Assembly: GCA_035943195.1 (NCBI GenBank)
Contig: DASZCK010000249.1
Coordinates: 1-16,483 of the forward strand
Source of the DNA: DAIDKA01 sp035943195
GTDB taxonomy: Bacteria > Pseudomonadota > Gammaproteobacteria > Steroidobacterales > Steroidobacteraceae
Direction: 5' to 3'
Length of the DNA stretch: 16,483 nt
Part shown: in pieces, positions 1 to 6,732 of the stretch
How positions within the stretch are numbered: the stretch's first letter is position 1
Layout of the letters: every line of letters begins with the position of its first letter
Made by a program: the position numbers and the translations under genes
The notes under the pieces: generated by a model
Databases searched by the model: none
What the model saw: only the letters and a program-made list of their open reading frames with translations
Told to the model about the DNA's origin: nothing

Positions 1-1
1 G

Positions 2-232
2 TACAGCGGGCGGCTCACCAGCATTCGTGCGGACCTAAGCTTTCGCGACCTGGAAGGAACCCGTTGGCTCATCGACATCGCGCCGCGGCCGGGGCAGTCG
101 CTGGCCGAGGCCTTCGGACTGCGTCTGGCGCGTCATGTGCATCTGGCCCAGGCTGAAGAAGCGCCGGGGTCGGTCCGGGCCGCGATTTACCTGCCGGCGG
201 CGCAGCGCTTCTGGACGGGTGAGGGGACTTAG
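2..232 (+). CDS. C-terminal fragment, probable UvrD/AddA-like helicase nuclease domain (degenerate)
   Basis: An open frame enters from the left edge and stops at TAG 230-232, giving about 76 residues. The segment GRLTSIRADLSFRD..GTRWLIDI resembles the start of the PD-(D/E)XK nuclease domain at the C-terminus of UvrD/AddA/RecB-type helicase-exonucleases, whose usual pattern is GR....IDRTF.D..GTRWIIDYK. The later stretch VRAAIYLPAAQRFW resembles the usual VR.ALYFP...W end. The first Asp (fragment residue 11) and the second Asp (residue 25) are present. The Lys of the D-x-K motif is Ala (residue 27, bases 80-82), and the usual QL.RY motif is not recognisable. If the family is right, nuclease activity is probably lost. 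The helicase part lies outside the window. The family call rests on remembered motif similarity from a short tail, so it is tentative; an unrelated hypothetical protein is possible. Confidence 0.45.
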   Translation, partial: YSGRLTSIRADLSFRDLEGTRWLIDIAPRPGQSLAEAFGLRLARHVHLAQAEEAPGSVRAAIYLPAAQRFWTGEGT

Positions 233-966
233 AAAGTTCCCTGCAGCGAGAAGGGTCGCCGCCCCGACGCATCCGGTGTGCCGAGGTATTTGAGCGTGTC
301 GTTGATGTCGGCGGAGGCCGAGGGACGTGCCGCGACATGTCCTTGCACCAGGTATCCCGGATCGTGGGTCAGCTGCAAGGTGGCATCCAGCTGCAGCGCT
401 CCGCCCTTGTCGTGCACTTCGCCGGTCGGCAGGTCCGAGTTGCCCGAACCCACCGGTGCGAAGCTGACCTGGTAGCTGCCGAAGGCCTGCCCCTGCGAGC
501 CGACCAGATCCAGGATCTGCAGCTGCCCTTGCAGTTCGGACAGATATTTGCCGGTCCACTCGATGCGTTCGAACTGCCCCTGCAGGCGCGCGTGTGCCCC
601 GGCCGGGAGCGACGACACCAGGGCACTGGTCAGGGGCAAATCGAGGGTCACATCGCGGCCGTGCACGGCGCCACCCAGGCTGAAGGCCACGTCGCCGCGC
701 ACATAACTGCCCTGGTTGGCGAGGTCCAGCCGCAGGCCCAGGCGCGCGCGCAATAGTTGCAGCAGCTGCAGGTCCCAGGTCAGGTCCCCCAGGTCGCTGG
801 CAGTGCCGCCCAGGCCCAGGCAGCTGCCATGCCAGGCACTGCCGTCCAGCTGCTGACAGTGCAGGCCGCGCGGCAGCAGCGGGCTGAGCCAGCGCGCCGG
901 GAAGCGCACCACCAGCACCAGCGCGAAGGCGATGACGGCGAGGAGAATCGCGCGCCGCAAGGCCAC
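229..966 (-). CDS. gspN: Type II secretion system protein GspN
   Basis: 245 aa, ATG start. One N-terminal membrane segment (about residues 4-21) is followed by a periplasmic domain. Residues 40-52 (LDGSAWHGSCLGL) match the motif near the start of the GspN periplasmic domain, usually a G..W.G pattern. GspN is an accessory inner-membrane component found in a subset of T2SS; its role is less well defined than that of the other parts. It starts directly after the gspM stop (966/967, no gap) and is last in the gspGHIJKLMN operon, as in Xanthomonas-type clusters, where gspD would come next. Here the next gene is instead a convergent one, whose TAG at 230-232 overlaps the gspN TAA (229-231 on the minus strand). 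Position and motif make the call solid, although GspN sequences vary widely. Confidence 0.85.
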   Translation of the reverse strand: MALRRAILLAVIAFALVLVVRFPARWLSPLLPRGLHCQQLDGSAWHGSCLGLGGTASDLGDLTWDLQLLQLLRARLGLRLDLANQGSYVRGDVAFSLGGAVHGRDVTLDLPLTSALVSSLPAGAHARLQGQFERIEWTGKYLSELQGQLQILDLVGSQGQAFGSYQVSFAPVGSGNSDLPTGEVHDKGGALQLDATLQLTHDPGYLVQGHVAARPSASADINDTLKYLGTPDASGRRPFSLQGTF

Positions 967-1464
967 TCAATCCTGGCTTGCGGTGCGCAGCTCGATGCCG
1001 GCATTCACCAGCCCCGGAGGGCCCGCCGCATCGATGGTGGCCTGCTGTACGTGCACGCCGTTCTGCTGTGACAGCCGCGCGAGCCAGGTCACCAGAGTAT
1101 CGAACGAGGCGCGGTTCAGTCGCACCCGCAGGGCGCCCGGGCCGCCCGGCTCGGTGCTGTTCAGCGCGGGACCCAGACCGGATTCGCGCGCCGAACTGTC
1201 GATCACCACGATCAGCGACCGCTGCGAGGTGGGGGCAGTGACCGAGGCGCCTGCAGCCGCCAGCTGCGGTGCGACGTTACGCATCCATGCCAGGTCCGAC
1301 TCCTTGTGCTGTACCCGGCTTGCGGCGCGCGCGACGCTGGTGTCCAGGGGAATGAAAATGACGAGCACCAGCGCCAGCAGCGCGACCCCGGCGCTGATCA
1401 GGGCCACGCGCTGGTCTCGCGGGCTCTGCGCCCTGAACCAGTTCGCGATCTGGTCCATGTTCAT
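967..1464 (-). CDS. gspM: Type II secretion system protein GspM
   Basis: 165 aa. A short cytoplasmic N-terminus is followed by a single transmembrane helix (about residues 20-40), then a charged linker with coiled-coil potential (ASRVQHKESDLAWM) and a small periplasmic domain with a ferredoxin-like alternation (RVRLNRASFDTLVTWLARL). This is the GspM layout. GspM sits in the inner membrane and binds GspL, and through it the assembly ATPase GspE. The ATG at 1464-1462 overlaps the gspL stop (ATGA, 4 nt), so translation is probably coupled. A second in-frame ATG two codons later (MNMDQ) could also serve as start. The length is typical of the family. Confidence 0.9.
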   Translation of the reverse strand: MNMDQIANWFRAQSPRDQRVALISAGVALLALVLVIFIPLDTSVARAASRVQHKESDLAWMRNVAPQLAAAGASVTAPTSQRSLIVVIDSSARESGLGPALNSTEPGGPGALRVRLNRASFDTLVTWLARLSQQNGVHVQQATIDAAGPPGLVNAGIELRTASQD

Positions 1465-2753
1465 GTTCCCGGTTTCATCTGGATGCGTCCCTGGTAGGAC
1501 CCGCCCGAGGAGGTGGTGGAGGTCAGATCCGCACGCCAGCCGCCGGTACGCAGTTGCTGGCTGATGTGATCGAGCGCGTCGGCGCCGGGTGCGCTCACCT
1601 GTAGCTCCAGCAGACCGTCACGGTAACTGAGCGCCTGCAAGGTCGTGCCGGTGGCACCATTGCGGGCCTGTGCAACGGCCGAGAGCATCGCCAGCAGTCC
1701 AGCGCTGTCGGTACTGCCCTGGACTGCGATCAGACGGGCCTCCATGCGACGGCGCGCATTGGAGCTGTTGTGTTCGCCCGGCATGGCCTGCTCGAAAGTC
1801 TCGCTGATCGACTGATCGAGGCGTTTTTCGGCGCGCTTGAGCAGCAGCAGCTGCGCCGCGCTACCGATACCGTGCAGGACCAACAGCCCCACCAGCATGG
1901 CGGCCGCGATCCGCCAAGCCTTGAAACTGCCGGCCAGCGGCGAGGCTGGGGCATAGCTACCCTGCAACAGGTTGATGGCGCTGGTGCCCGGCAAGGACTG
2001 CGCAAAGAGTCCGAGCGGACCATCGGCCAGCAGTTGCACTGACAGTCCCTCGAAATGACCCCGCTCGGCTTCAATGAGGGCGCCGTACTGCTGCCACTCG
2101 CTCTCCCCGGCATACACCACCAGACCATTGCCGCCAAAAGCCGTCGCGGGCAGGGCCGGCAGGGTCGGAACGTCGTCGGCGATGGCGCCCTGGGACCCGG
2201 GCGCCTGGGCGGGCCGCAGCAGCTCCAGCGCCTCGCCGAGCGCGCTCAGGGGTAGCGTCACCGGCAGCAGGCCGGAGGCCCGCAGGATGACGTTATCGCC
2301 GCTCAGCACCAGCACCGCCTGTCCGGGATTCTCGGGCACCAGGCTGCTGTCGGCGTACACGGCGTCAGGCTCGAGACCCACCTCGCGCAGCTGGCCGAGC
2401 CAGTTGTCCAAGAGCGCACGCGACACCACGGCGACCGGAATGCGCGGCGAATCCCCGACCCGTCGCCCGACGGCGAACTGCAGTGAATCGATGTCCTCTG
2501 CCAGCTGTTCCTCGAGGGCATAGGGCACGATCTGCTGAACCCGCGCGCCGGACCTGGGCGGCACCTCGGCGTCGGTCAGCAGCACGTCGCTGGCCGGGGC
2601 CAATACACAGATACGATGGCCCACGGCCTGCATCGCGGCCAGCGTCAGCGGGCCGGTGCGCAGCGGCGCCACGATGCGACCCGCCGCGTCCGCCGTGAGG
2701 TAGTCCACGTGGTCCGGATCATTGCCGATTCTGATGAGTAGCCAATCTGCCAT
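1461..2753 (-). CDS. gspL: Type II secretion system protein GspL
   Basis: 430 aa. The N-terminal cytoplasmic domain has an actin-like fold in this family and carries the hallmark VPYALEEQLAEDID (residues 76-89) and INLLQGSY (residues 260-267, just before the membrane). A single transmembrane helix follows at about residues 281-303, then a periplasmic ferredoxin-like domain at the C-terminus. GspL recruits the ATPase GspE to the inner-membrane platform and partners GspM, the next gene. The ATG at 2753-2751 lies 3 nt after the gspK stop. The length is close to that of well-studied homologues. No missing parts were seen. A stretch at about residues 181-205, rich in Pro and Ala, looks like a flexible linker. 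Confidence 0.93.
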   Translation of the reverse strand: MADWLLIRIGNDPDHVDYLTADAAGRIVAPLRTGPLTLAAMQAVGHRICVLAPASDVLLTDAEVPPRSGARVQQIVPYALEEQLAEDIDSLQFAVGRRVGDSPRIPVAVVSRALLDNWLGQLREVGLEPDAVYADSSLVPENPGQAVLVLSGDNVILRASGLLPVTLPLSALGEALELLRPAQAPGSQGAIADDVPTLPALPATAFGGNGLVVYAGESEWQQYGALIEAERGHFEGLSVQLLADGPLGLFAQSLPGTSAINLLQGSYAPASPLAGSFKAWRIAAAMLVGLLVLHGIGSAAQLLLLKRAEKRLDQSISETFEQAMPGEHNSSNARRRMEARLIAVQGSTDSAGLLAMLSAVAQARNGATGTTLQALSYRDGLLELQVSAPGADALDHISQQLRTGGWRADLTSTTSSGGSYQGRIQMKPGT

Positions 2754-2756
2754 GCG

Positions 2757-3695
2757 TCAGTCTGCCGTAAAGCTGCGCTGTATGGATCGCACGCGCATGT
2801 CACCTTCCTGATGCAGCAAACTGTACAAGGCGAACTGCGTGGTGCCAATGGTGACGATGCTGTTGAGCGTAAAGTAGTTCGAGAGCACCGTCACCATGGC
2901 GTCGGTTTTCTGTCGCAGGACCGGGTCGCTGAACAGGGCGTCAAAATCCTGCTTGCCGGGAAAGCAGCCCTGAGCGCGGTTCTTGGCGAGGTTGTCGGGG
3001 TCGGAGAAGTTGAGCGTGCCGGGCGGTCCCAGGGCATTGAGCACTTCAGGCCGGGCCGAGCATATGTTGACGCCGACGCCCTGGGGCAGCGCGGTGATGA
3101 ATGGGGCGAGTTTCAGGTAGCGGTCGCGACCGAAGCCCGGCAGCGCCAGAATCTCGCTGGGGGCGGTGATGAGCATGTTGGCCGCGCGGTACGGTGGCAT
3201 CTGCGACAGATAGACGCTGTCCTCGGCGCCGTCGGGATTGTTGGGTATGGTGTCCGAATCAATCCAGTCGGCCATCATGGGTGCCCACTTGGGTTCAAGG
3301 CCCAGGATCGTCAGCAGGTTCGCCAGCACCTGCACGCTGTCCGCATTGGTGGAACCGTCGGCGTTCACCAGATTATTGAGATTGAAGCGCCCCTGCGTGT
3401 CTTCCAGCCACGCCTCCAGGGTGACCCCCGGCACCAGGTCGACCGGTCCGTAGGGAGTCGCCCAGGGCTGCGCCGGATAGGTGTCGTTGCGATCGGTCTG
3501 GCGCACCGCGCGCAGCGCGTAGGCCGCGATGGCCTCGGCTGCCTTGGACACCTCGAGGCTCTGTTCGAAGGCAAAGGTTGCCGTGCCGCGGCGCGCCGTC
3601 ATCGCGTTCTCATAGCCGATGGTCGCCGCCAGAATGGTGGCCAGCGCCACCAGCAGGATGGCGGTGATCAGCGCGATGCCGCGCTGGCGCTTCAC
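2757..3695 (-). CDS. gspK: Minor pseudopilin GspK (tip protein)
   Basis: 312 aa. I chose the GTG at 3695-3693, which overlaps the gspJ stop as GTGA (4 nt) and leaves a 6-residue leader ending in Gly6. The open frame runs about 40 codons further upstream, but that part is out-of-frame gspJ and gives a nonsense N-terminus. After Gly6 come Ile7 and a hydrophobic helix. The +5 position is Thr11, not Glu, which is normal for GspK. LEDTQGRFNLNNL (97-109), ADWIDSD (142-148) and YRAANM (169-174) are hallmark segments. The large alpha domain inserted in the pilin fold gives the length. GspK caps the pseudopilus with GspI and GspJ, and in homologues the Asp-rich stretch around 145-160 binds calcium. 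Confidence 0.93.
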   Translation of the reverse strand: MKRQRGIALITAILLVALATILAATIGYENAMTARRGTATFAFEQSLEVSKAAEAIAAYALRAVRQTDRNDTYPAQPWATPYGPVDLVPGVTLEAWLEDTQGRFNLNNLVNADGSTNADSVQVLANLLTILGLEPKWAPMMADWIDSDTIPNNPDGAEDSVYLSQMPPYRAANMLITAPSEILALPGFGRDRYLKLAPFITALPQGVGVNICSARPEVLNALGPPGTLNFSDPDNLAKNRAQGCFPGKQDFDALFSDPVLRQKTDAMVTVLSNYFTLNSIVTIGTTQFALYSLLHQEGDMRVRSIQRSFTAD

Positions 3696-4414
3696 GCCGG
3701 CACCTCGATCACGCGCACGATCTTGCCCCAGTCCTCGAGATCCAGAGTGACCTCGACCGCGAACGGGCGGGTGCGCAGGCTGCTGGTGCCCAGCACCGGC
3801 CACTGCGTCACCCACTGGCGCGCGTCAGTCATGAAGCGGAAGGTCACGGACTTCACATGCGTGAGCAGGTCGCGGCGCAGCGGCAGGGTGGCCTCGGTGC
3901 CATCCAGCACGTTCCAGTGCATGCGCCGCAGCGTGCCGTTGGCGAAGCGGTAGGACACCCGCTCCAGCGTCGGACGCTGGATGCCGGCCGGGTTGGCCCA
4001 GCCGCCGCGCGTGAAGGCGACCAGGTCCGGGCCACCATCGTCGGGGGGTGCGTCGCTGTCGTCGGTGTCCGTGTCATCGTCATCCGGCGCTGCCGGAGCA
4101 GAACTCGGCGCGCTCTGGCTGCTGCCCGAGAGGCTGTCGGCGCTTTGCGTGGTGATGCACGCCACCCAGCTCTGGCCCAGCGGGTCGCGAATCGGGCGCG
4201 CCGCGAGTTCTGAAAAATCCTGCACCATGATGCGCACCGCCGTCTGGACTTCGCTCAGGCGGTCCTGGTGCTGCTTGATCTCTTCATGATGGCGCAGCGC
4301 CTGGTTGATGGCGCCGTAACCGACGGCGAAGATGATGGCCGTGATGAACAGCGCCACGATCAATTCGATCAGTGTGAAGCCATGGGACCTGAAGCCAGCG
4401 TGCCGCGACGTCAT
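3692..4414 (-). CDS. gspJ: Minor pseudopilin GspJ with Asp-rich insert
   Basis: 240 aa. The prepilin leader is MTSRHAGFRSHG, then FTLIELIVAL, with Gly12 at -1, Phe13 at +1 and Glu17 at +5, cleaved and methylated by the prepilin peptidase. GspJ forms the pseudopilus tip with GspI and GspK. The C-terminal part (about 140-240) looks like ordinary GspJ (RVSYRFANGTLRRMHW; VTLDLEDWG). Residues about 91-129 are unusual: a Ser/Ala/Pro stretch followed by a run dominated by Asp (DDDDTDTDDSDAPPDDGG). This lengthens the protein beyond the roughly 200 aa I expect for the family. The ATG at 4414-4412 overlaps the gspI stop by 4 nt (ATGA). Confidence 0.92.
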   Translation of the reverse strand: MTSRHAGFRSHGFTLIELIVALFITAIIFAVGYGAINQALRHHEEIKQHQDRLSEVQTAVRIMVQDFSELAARPIRDPLGQSWVACITTQSADSLSGSSQSAPSSAPAAPDDDDTDTDDSDAPPDDGGPDLVAFTRGGWANPAGIQRPTLERVSYRFANGTLRRMHWNVLDGTEATLPLRRDLLTHVKSVTFRFMTDARQWVTQWPVLGTSSLRTRPFAVEVTLDLEDWGKIVRVIEVPA

Positions 4415-4965
4415 TGCGGCCCCGGTGGCGGTGCCGTGGGCACGGTGGGCGCGCCGTTCGCGGGCGGCGGGGTCGGCGCGAAGAAGGTCGAGGGCGGCGC
4501 ACTGGAGGGGGCCGGTTGGCTGGAAAGTGGCGCGGAGCTGCCCGGCAGCGAAGGGTCCGGATACAGTGACGTCAGCTGCGAGGGCGCCACCGCGTCACCG
4601 ATGCCACCGGTGACGGTGGCCATCCAGCCTTTCTCATCGACGGTGGCGGTATCGGCCGGTTCCACCATGACATCGATGCGGAACAGACCCGGAAATCCCA
4701 AATCGGTGATCACCTGGCGCCAGCGCCAATGCCGTCCGGCATAGTCCAGCTCCCCGTCGGTGGTGCCCTTGGAGGGCAGGGTGCCGGACAGGCGTTGCGT
4801 GGCCAGTTGATTGAAACCGATCCACTGGGCAAAGGTCTTGTCACGCAGGTAGCTGACGGTGTCGGCAGCGGAGCCCAGGGTGCCCAGCAGGGCCGACATC
4901 CCCAGCGCCACGATGACCAGCGCCACCAGCACTTCGATGAGCGTGAAGCCGCGTGGCGTTTTCAC
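4411..4965 (-). CDS. gspI: Minor pseudopilin GspI with Pro-rich C-terminal tail
   Basis: 184 aa. The short leader MKTPRG is followed by FTLIEVLVAL, with Gly6 at -1 and Glu11 at +5, the standard type IV prepilin cleavage site. The folded domain (about 30-130) has the GspI pattern, including WIGFNQLATQRL and a WRWRQ strand. In GspI families the protein usually ends soon after this, at about 120-135 aa. Here about 50 further residues (135-184) are rich in Pro, Ser, Ala and Thr and look disordered. GspI initiates the pseudopilus tip with GspJ and GspK. The ATG at 4965-4963 overlaps the gspH stop (4962-4964). Confidence 0.92.
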   Translation of the reverse strand: MKTPRGFTLIEVLVALVIVALGMSALLGTLGSAADTVSYLRDKTFAQWIGFNQLATQRLSGTLPSKGTTDGELDYAGRHWRWRQVITDLGFPGLFRIDVMVEPADTATVDEKGWMATVTGGIGDAVAPSQLTSLYPDPSLPGSSAPLSSQPAPSSAPPSTFFAPTPPPANGAPTVPTAPPPGPQ

Positions 4966-5525
4966 GTGACGTGATCCTTGGGCACCTTGACCTTGATCTT
5001 GCCCTGGCGATCGGGCAGCAGTGAGACCGTGGTGTCATTGCCCTCGCGCCCCAGCGTGACCCGGAAGGAGGTGAGATCGCCGTTGGAGAAAATCATCACA
5101 TGCGGCTGCAGGTCGGTCGGGGCGATCTTTTTCTTCTCCTCGTCGGCCGCCGAGGCCAGCACCACCTCGCGTCCTTCCACGTCCAGCTGCAGTTTGATCG
5201 CGTCGGGCAGCGTGCGCGGCCGCAGTGCATCGTCATCAGTGATCGGCACCCAGAGGTTGCGGCGCGCATCGAAGGCCAGGAACTTGTAACTGTGGTCGGT
5301 GCAGTACAGGCCCAATTCGCGGGTCTGTAGCTCACCTTGTTCCTGTGCATAGTTCATGAGATCGGCGAGCCGCTCGCCCTCGGTGTGCAATTCGCGGTCC
5401 GCACCGGTGAAGGACATCGACAGCAACGCACCGACGGTGATGATGCCGATGATGACCACCACCACCAGGATTTCGATCAGAGTGAAGCCGCGGTTGCGGG
5501 CCACCCTCAGGTCACGGTTTGGCAC
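4962..5525 (-). CDS. gspH: Minor pseudopilin GspH
   Basis: 187 aa from a GTG at 5525-5523. The leader MPNRDLRVARNRG is 13 residues long, then FTLIEILVVVVIIG, with Gly13 at -1 and Glu18 at +5. The body has a GspH-like order: ERLADLMNYAQEQGELQTRELGL after the helix, then beta-rich segments and a C-terminal SFRVTLG. In homologues GspH links the tip (GspI-J-K) to the GspG shaft. The upstream sequence has only a weak ribosome binding site. A second in-frame GTG at codon 8 would give a shorter 6-residue leader like those of GspI and GspK, so the exact start is uncertain. It starts 18 nt after the gspG stop. A lysine-rich stretch (DEEKKKIAP, about 128-136) is a likely surface loop. Confidence 0.9.
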   Translation of the reverse strand: MPNRDLRVARNRGFTLIEILVVVVIIGIITVGALLSMSFTGADRELHTEGERLADLMNYAQEQGELQTRELGLYCTDHSYKFLAFDARRNLWVPITDDDALRPRTLPDAIKLQLDVEGREVVLASAADEEKKKIAPTDLQPHVMIFSNGDLTSFRVTLGREGNDTTVSLLPDRQGKIKVKVPKDHVT

Positions 5526-5543
5526 GGCGCGGTGCCGCTCGCT

Positions 5544-6038
5544 TCAGCGCGTGGTGGCGGTTTGACTGTCGCCGGGTTTGGCATCCAGGTTCCAGTTGCC
5601 GACATCTGCATCCTCGCCCTCGCCACCCTCCTGGCCGTCGGCACCGAAGGAATAAAGATCGTATTCGCGGCCGTGCGTGCCGGGATAGACATACTGGTAG
5701 TCGTTGCCCCAGGGATCCTTGAGCGAACCGTCCTGTATGTAGCCGCCCTTGCGCCAGTTGCGGATGGTGGGATCGGCGGGCTGCTGGATCAGCGACTTCA
5801 GTCCCTGATCGGACGTCGGGTATTTGAAGTTGTCGAGGCGATACATGGTGAGCGCCGTGCCCAGCGCCTGGATATCCTGGTGGGCCTTGGCGACGCGCGC
5901 TTCGCCCACTTTGCCGACGACACTGGGCACAATGACCGCCGCCAGCAGACCGATGATGATCACGACGACCATGATCTCGATGAGCGTGAAGCCGCGGTGG
6001 CGGGCAAGGAATGTCGATTCTGTGGGGAACTTGCGCAT
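5544..6038 (-). CDS. gspG: Major pseudopilin GspG
   Basis: 164 aa, ATG start. The leader is MRKFPTESTFLARHRG (16 residues, longer than is common), followed by FTLIEIMVVVIIIGLLAA, with Gly16 at -1 and Glu21 at +5. The rest is strongly typical of GspG: VGEARVAKAHQDIQALGTAL, MYRLDNFKYPTSDQGL, KDPWGNDYQYVYPG, and the calcium-binding C-terminal loop region YDLYSFGADGQEGGEGEDADVGNW (two short parts: 126-140 and 141-149). GspG polymerises into the pseudopilus shaft that pushes folded cargo through the outer-membrane secretin. It is first in this operon. A candidate extended -10 lies about 41 nt upstream. gspE and gspF, often placed directly before gspG, are absent. Confidence 0.97.
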   Translation of the reverse strand: MRKFPTESTFLARHRGFTLIEIMVVVIIIGLLAAVIVPSVVGKVGEARVAKAHQDIQALGTALTMYRLDNFKYPTSDQGLKSLIQQPADPTIRNWRKGGYIQDGSLKDPWGNDYQYVYPGTHGREYDLYSFGADGQEGGEGEDADVGNWNLDAKPGDSQTATTR

Positions 6039-6079
6039 GGAATTACCCGCGTGTTGAGGGGTGCAGCAAATGGCGCCGG

Positions 6080-6088
6080 ATCATAACA
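6080..6088 (-). promoter_or_regulatory. Candidate extended -10 element for the gspG operon
   Basis: Read on the minus strand, TGTTATGAT at 6088-6080 is an extended -10 (TGn plus TATGAT, one mismatch to TATAAT). It lies 41 nt before the gspG ATG. No good -35 is visible at the usual distance, which an extended -10 can tolerate. It overlaps the region just before the divergent rrtA start at 6090. Confidence 0.4.
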
Positions 6089-6089
6089 A

Positions 6090-6698
6090 ATGAATGTGTC
6101 GCCCCAGCGCGAACGGCTGCACCGTTTGGCAAAGTCGCTCAATTGCGACGGCCGCGCAGGCCTTTTGCTGCTGGGACTGGTGACGGGTCTGCTCATCATT
6201 CAGGCCGGCGCCAGCCAAGGGGCCTTGCGCTATGACCGCGCGGCACTTGCCGGCGGCCAATGGTGGCGACTCATCACCGGGCATGTCATTCATCTGGGTT
6301 TCGAGCATGCGCTTCTGGATGCGGCGGGCCTGGTTCTGATCTGGGCGCTGTTCGCACGGGACTATTCGCTGCGGGCCTGGGTCCTCATCATCGGACTGTC
6401 GGTGATCGGCATCGACGCCGGACTGTGGCTGCTTTCTTCGACCACTGAATGGTACGTGGGTTCCTCCGGGGTGCTGCATGGGGCGCTGGCTGCCGGCACC
6501 TGCGCCCATCTGCGGCGTCGTGAGCCGGACGGATGGGTGCTGGCGCTGTTCCTGGTCGCTAAGTTGGTGTACGAACAGAGCCAGGGCGCGCTGCCCCTGA
6601 CGGCAGGCGGCGCGGTGATCGTGGACGCGCATTTGTACGGGGCAGCCTCCGGTGCGCTTGCTGCGCTGCTCCTGCGAGGGTGGCGCAAGCCGGTATAA
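6090..6698 (+). CDS. rrtA: Rhombosortase (rhomboid-family intramembrane serine protease)
   Basis: 202 aa with about six hydrophobic segments (roughly 22-40, 73-91, 95-117, 123-138, 147-163, 182-196). The rhomboid features are WWRLITGHVIHLGFEHALLD (57-77), the catalytic-serine motif GSSG followed by VLHG (124-131, Ser126) and the histidine motif DAHLYGAASG (179-188, His181). The SGVLHG form and the compact size point to the rhombosortase subgroup rather than GlpG. In established systems rhombosortase cleaves the C-terminal GlyGly-CTERM signal of proteins that reach the surface through the T2SS. The ATG at 6090 has no strong ribosome binding site. It is divergent from gspG with 51 bp between the starts, which fits a shared secretion role. 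Its stop overlaps a TATAAT placed for fabD. Confidence 0.85.
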   Translation: MNVSPQRERLHRLAKSLNCDGRAGLLLLGLVTGLLIIQAGASQGALRYDRAALAGGQWWRLITGHVIHLGFEHALLDAAGLVLIWALFARDYSLRAWVLIIGLSVIGIDAGLWLLSSTTEWYVGSSGVLHGALAAGTCAHLRRREPDGWVLALFLVAKLVYEQSQGALPLTAGGAVIVDAHLYGAASGALAALLLRGWRKPV

Positions 6699-6699
6699 T
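6694..6699 (+). promoter_or_regulatory. Candidate -10 box for fabD
   Basis: TATAAT, a perfect -10 consensus, overlaps the rrtA stop codon (TAA 6696-6698) and lies 33 nt before the fabD ATG. The best -35 at normal spacing is poor (CTGCGA at 6672-6677, 16-nt spacer). It may let the fab genes be transcribed independently of rrtA. Confidence 0.4.
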
Positions 6700-6732
6700 C
6701 GCCGCCCTTTGCCCTTGCCGCTGGAGCCCCAC

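Noticed and set aside
3696..3815. Extended N-terminus of GspK
   Set aside because: It would place 40 polar residues before the prepilin leader. The GTG at 3695 gives a normal 6-residue leader and the same 4-nt overlap style as the other genes of the operon.
2811..3953. Plus-strand open frame of 380 codons over gspK and gspJ
   Set aside because: It is a mirror of the two pseudopilin genes, with no motif and no ribosome binding site.
5337..6086. Plus-strand open frame of 249 codons over gspG and gspH
   Set aside because: It is antisense to clear pseudopilin genes. The His/Asp-rich stretches come from the reversed hydrophobic helix codons.
6652..6732. Extended N-terminus of FabD
   Set aside because: The in-frame upstream codons overlap rrtA and do not resemble FabD. 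The ATG at 6733 has a proper ribosome binding site and gives the normal N-terminus.
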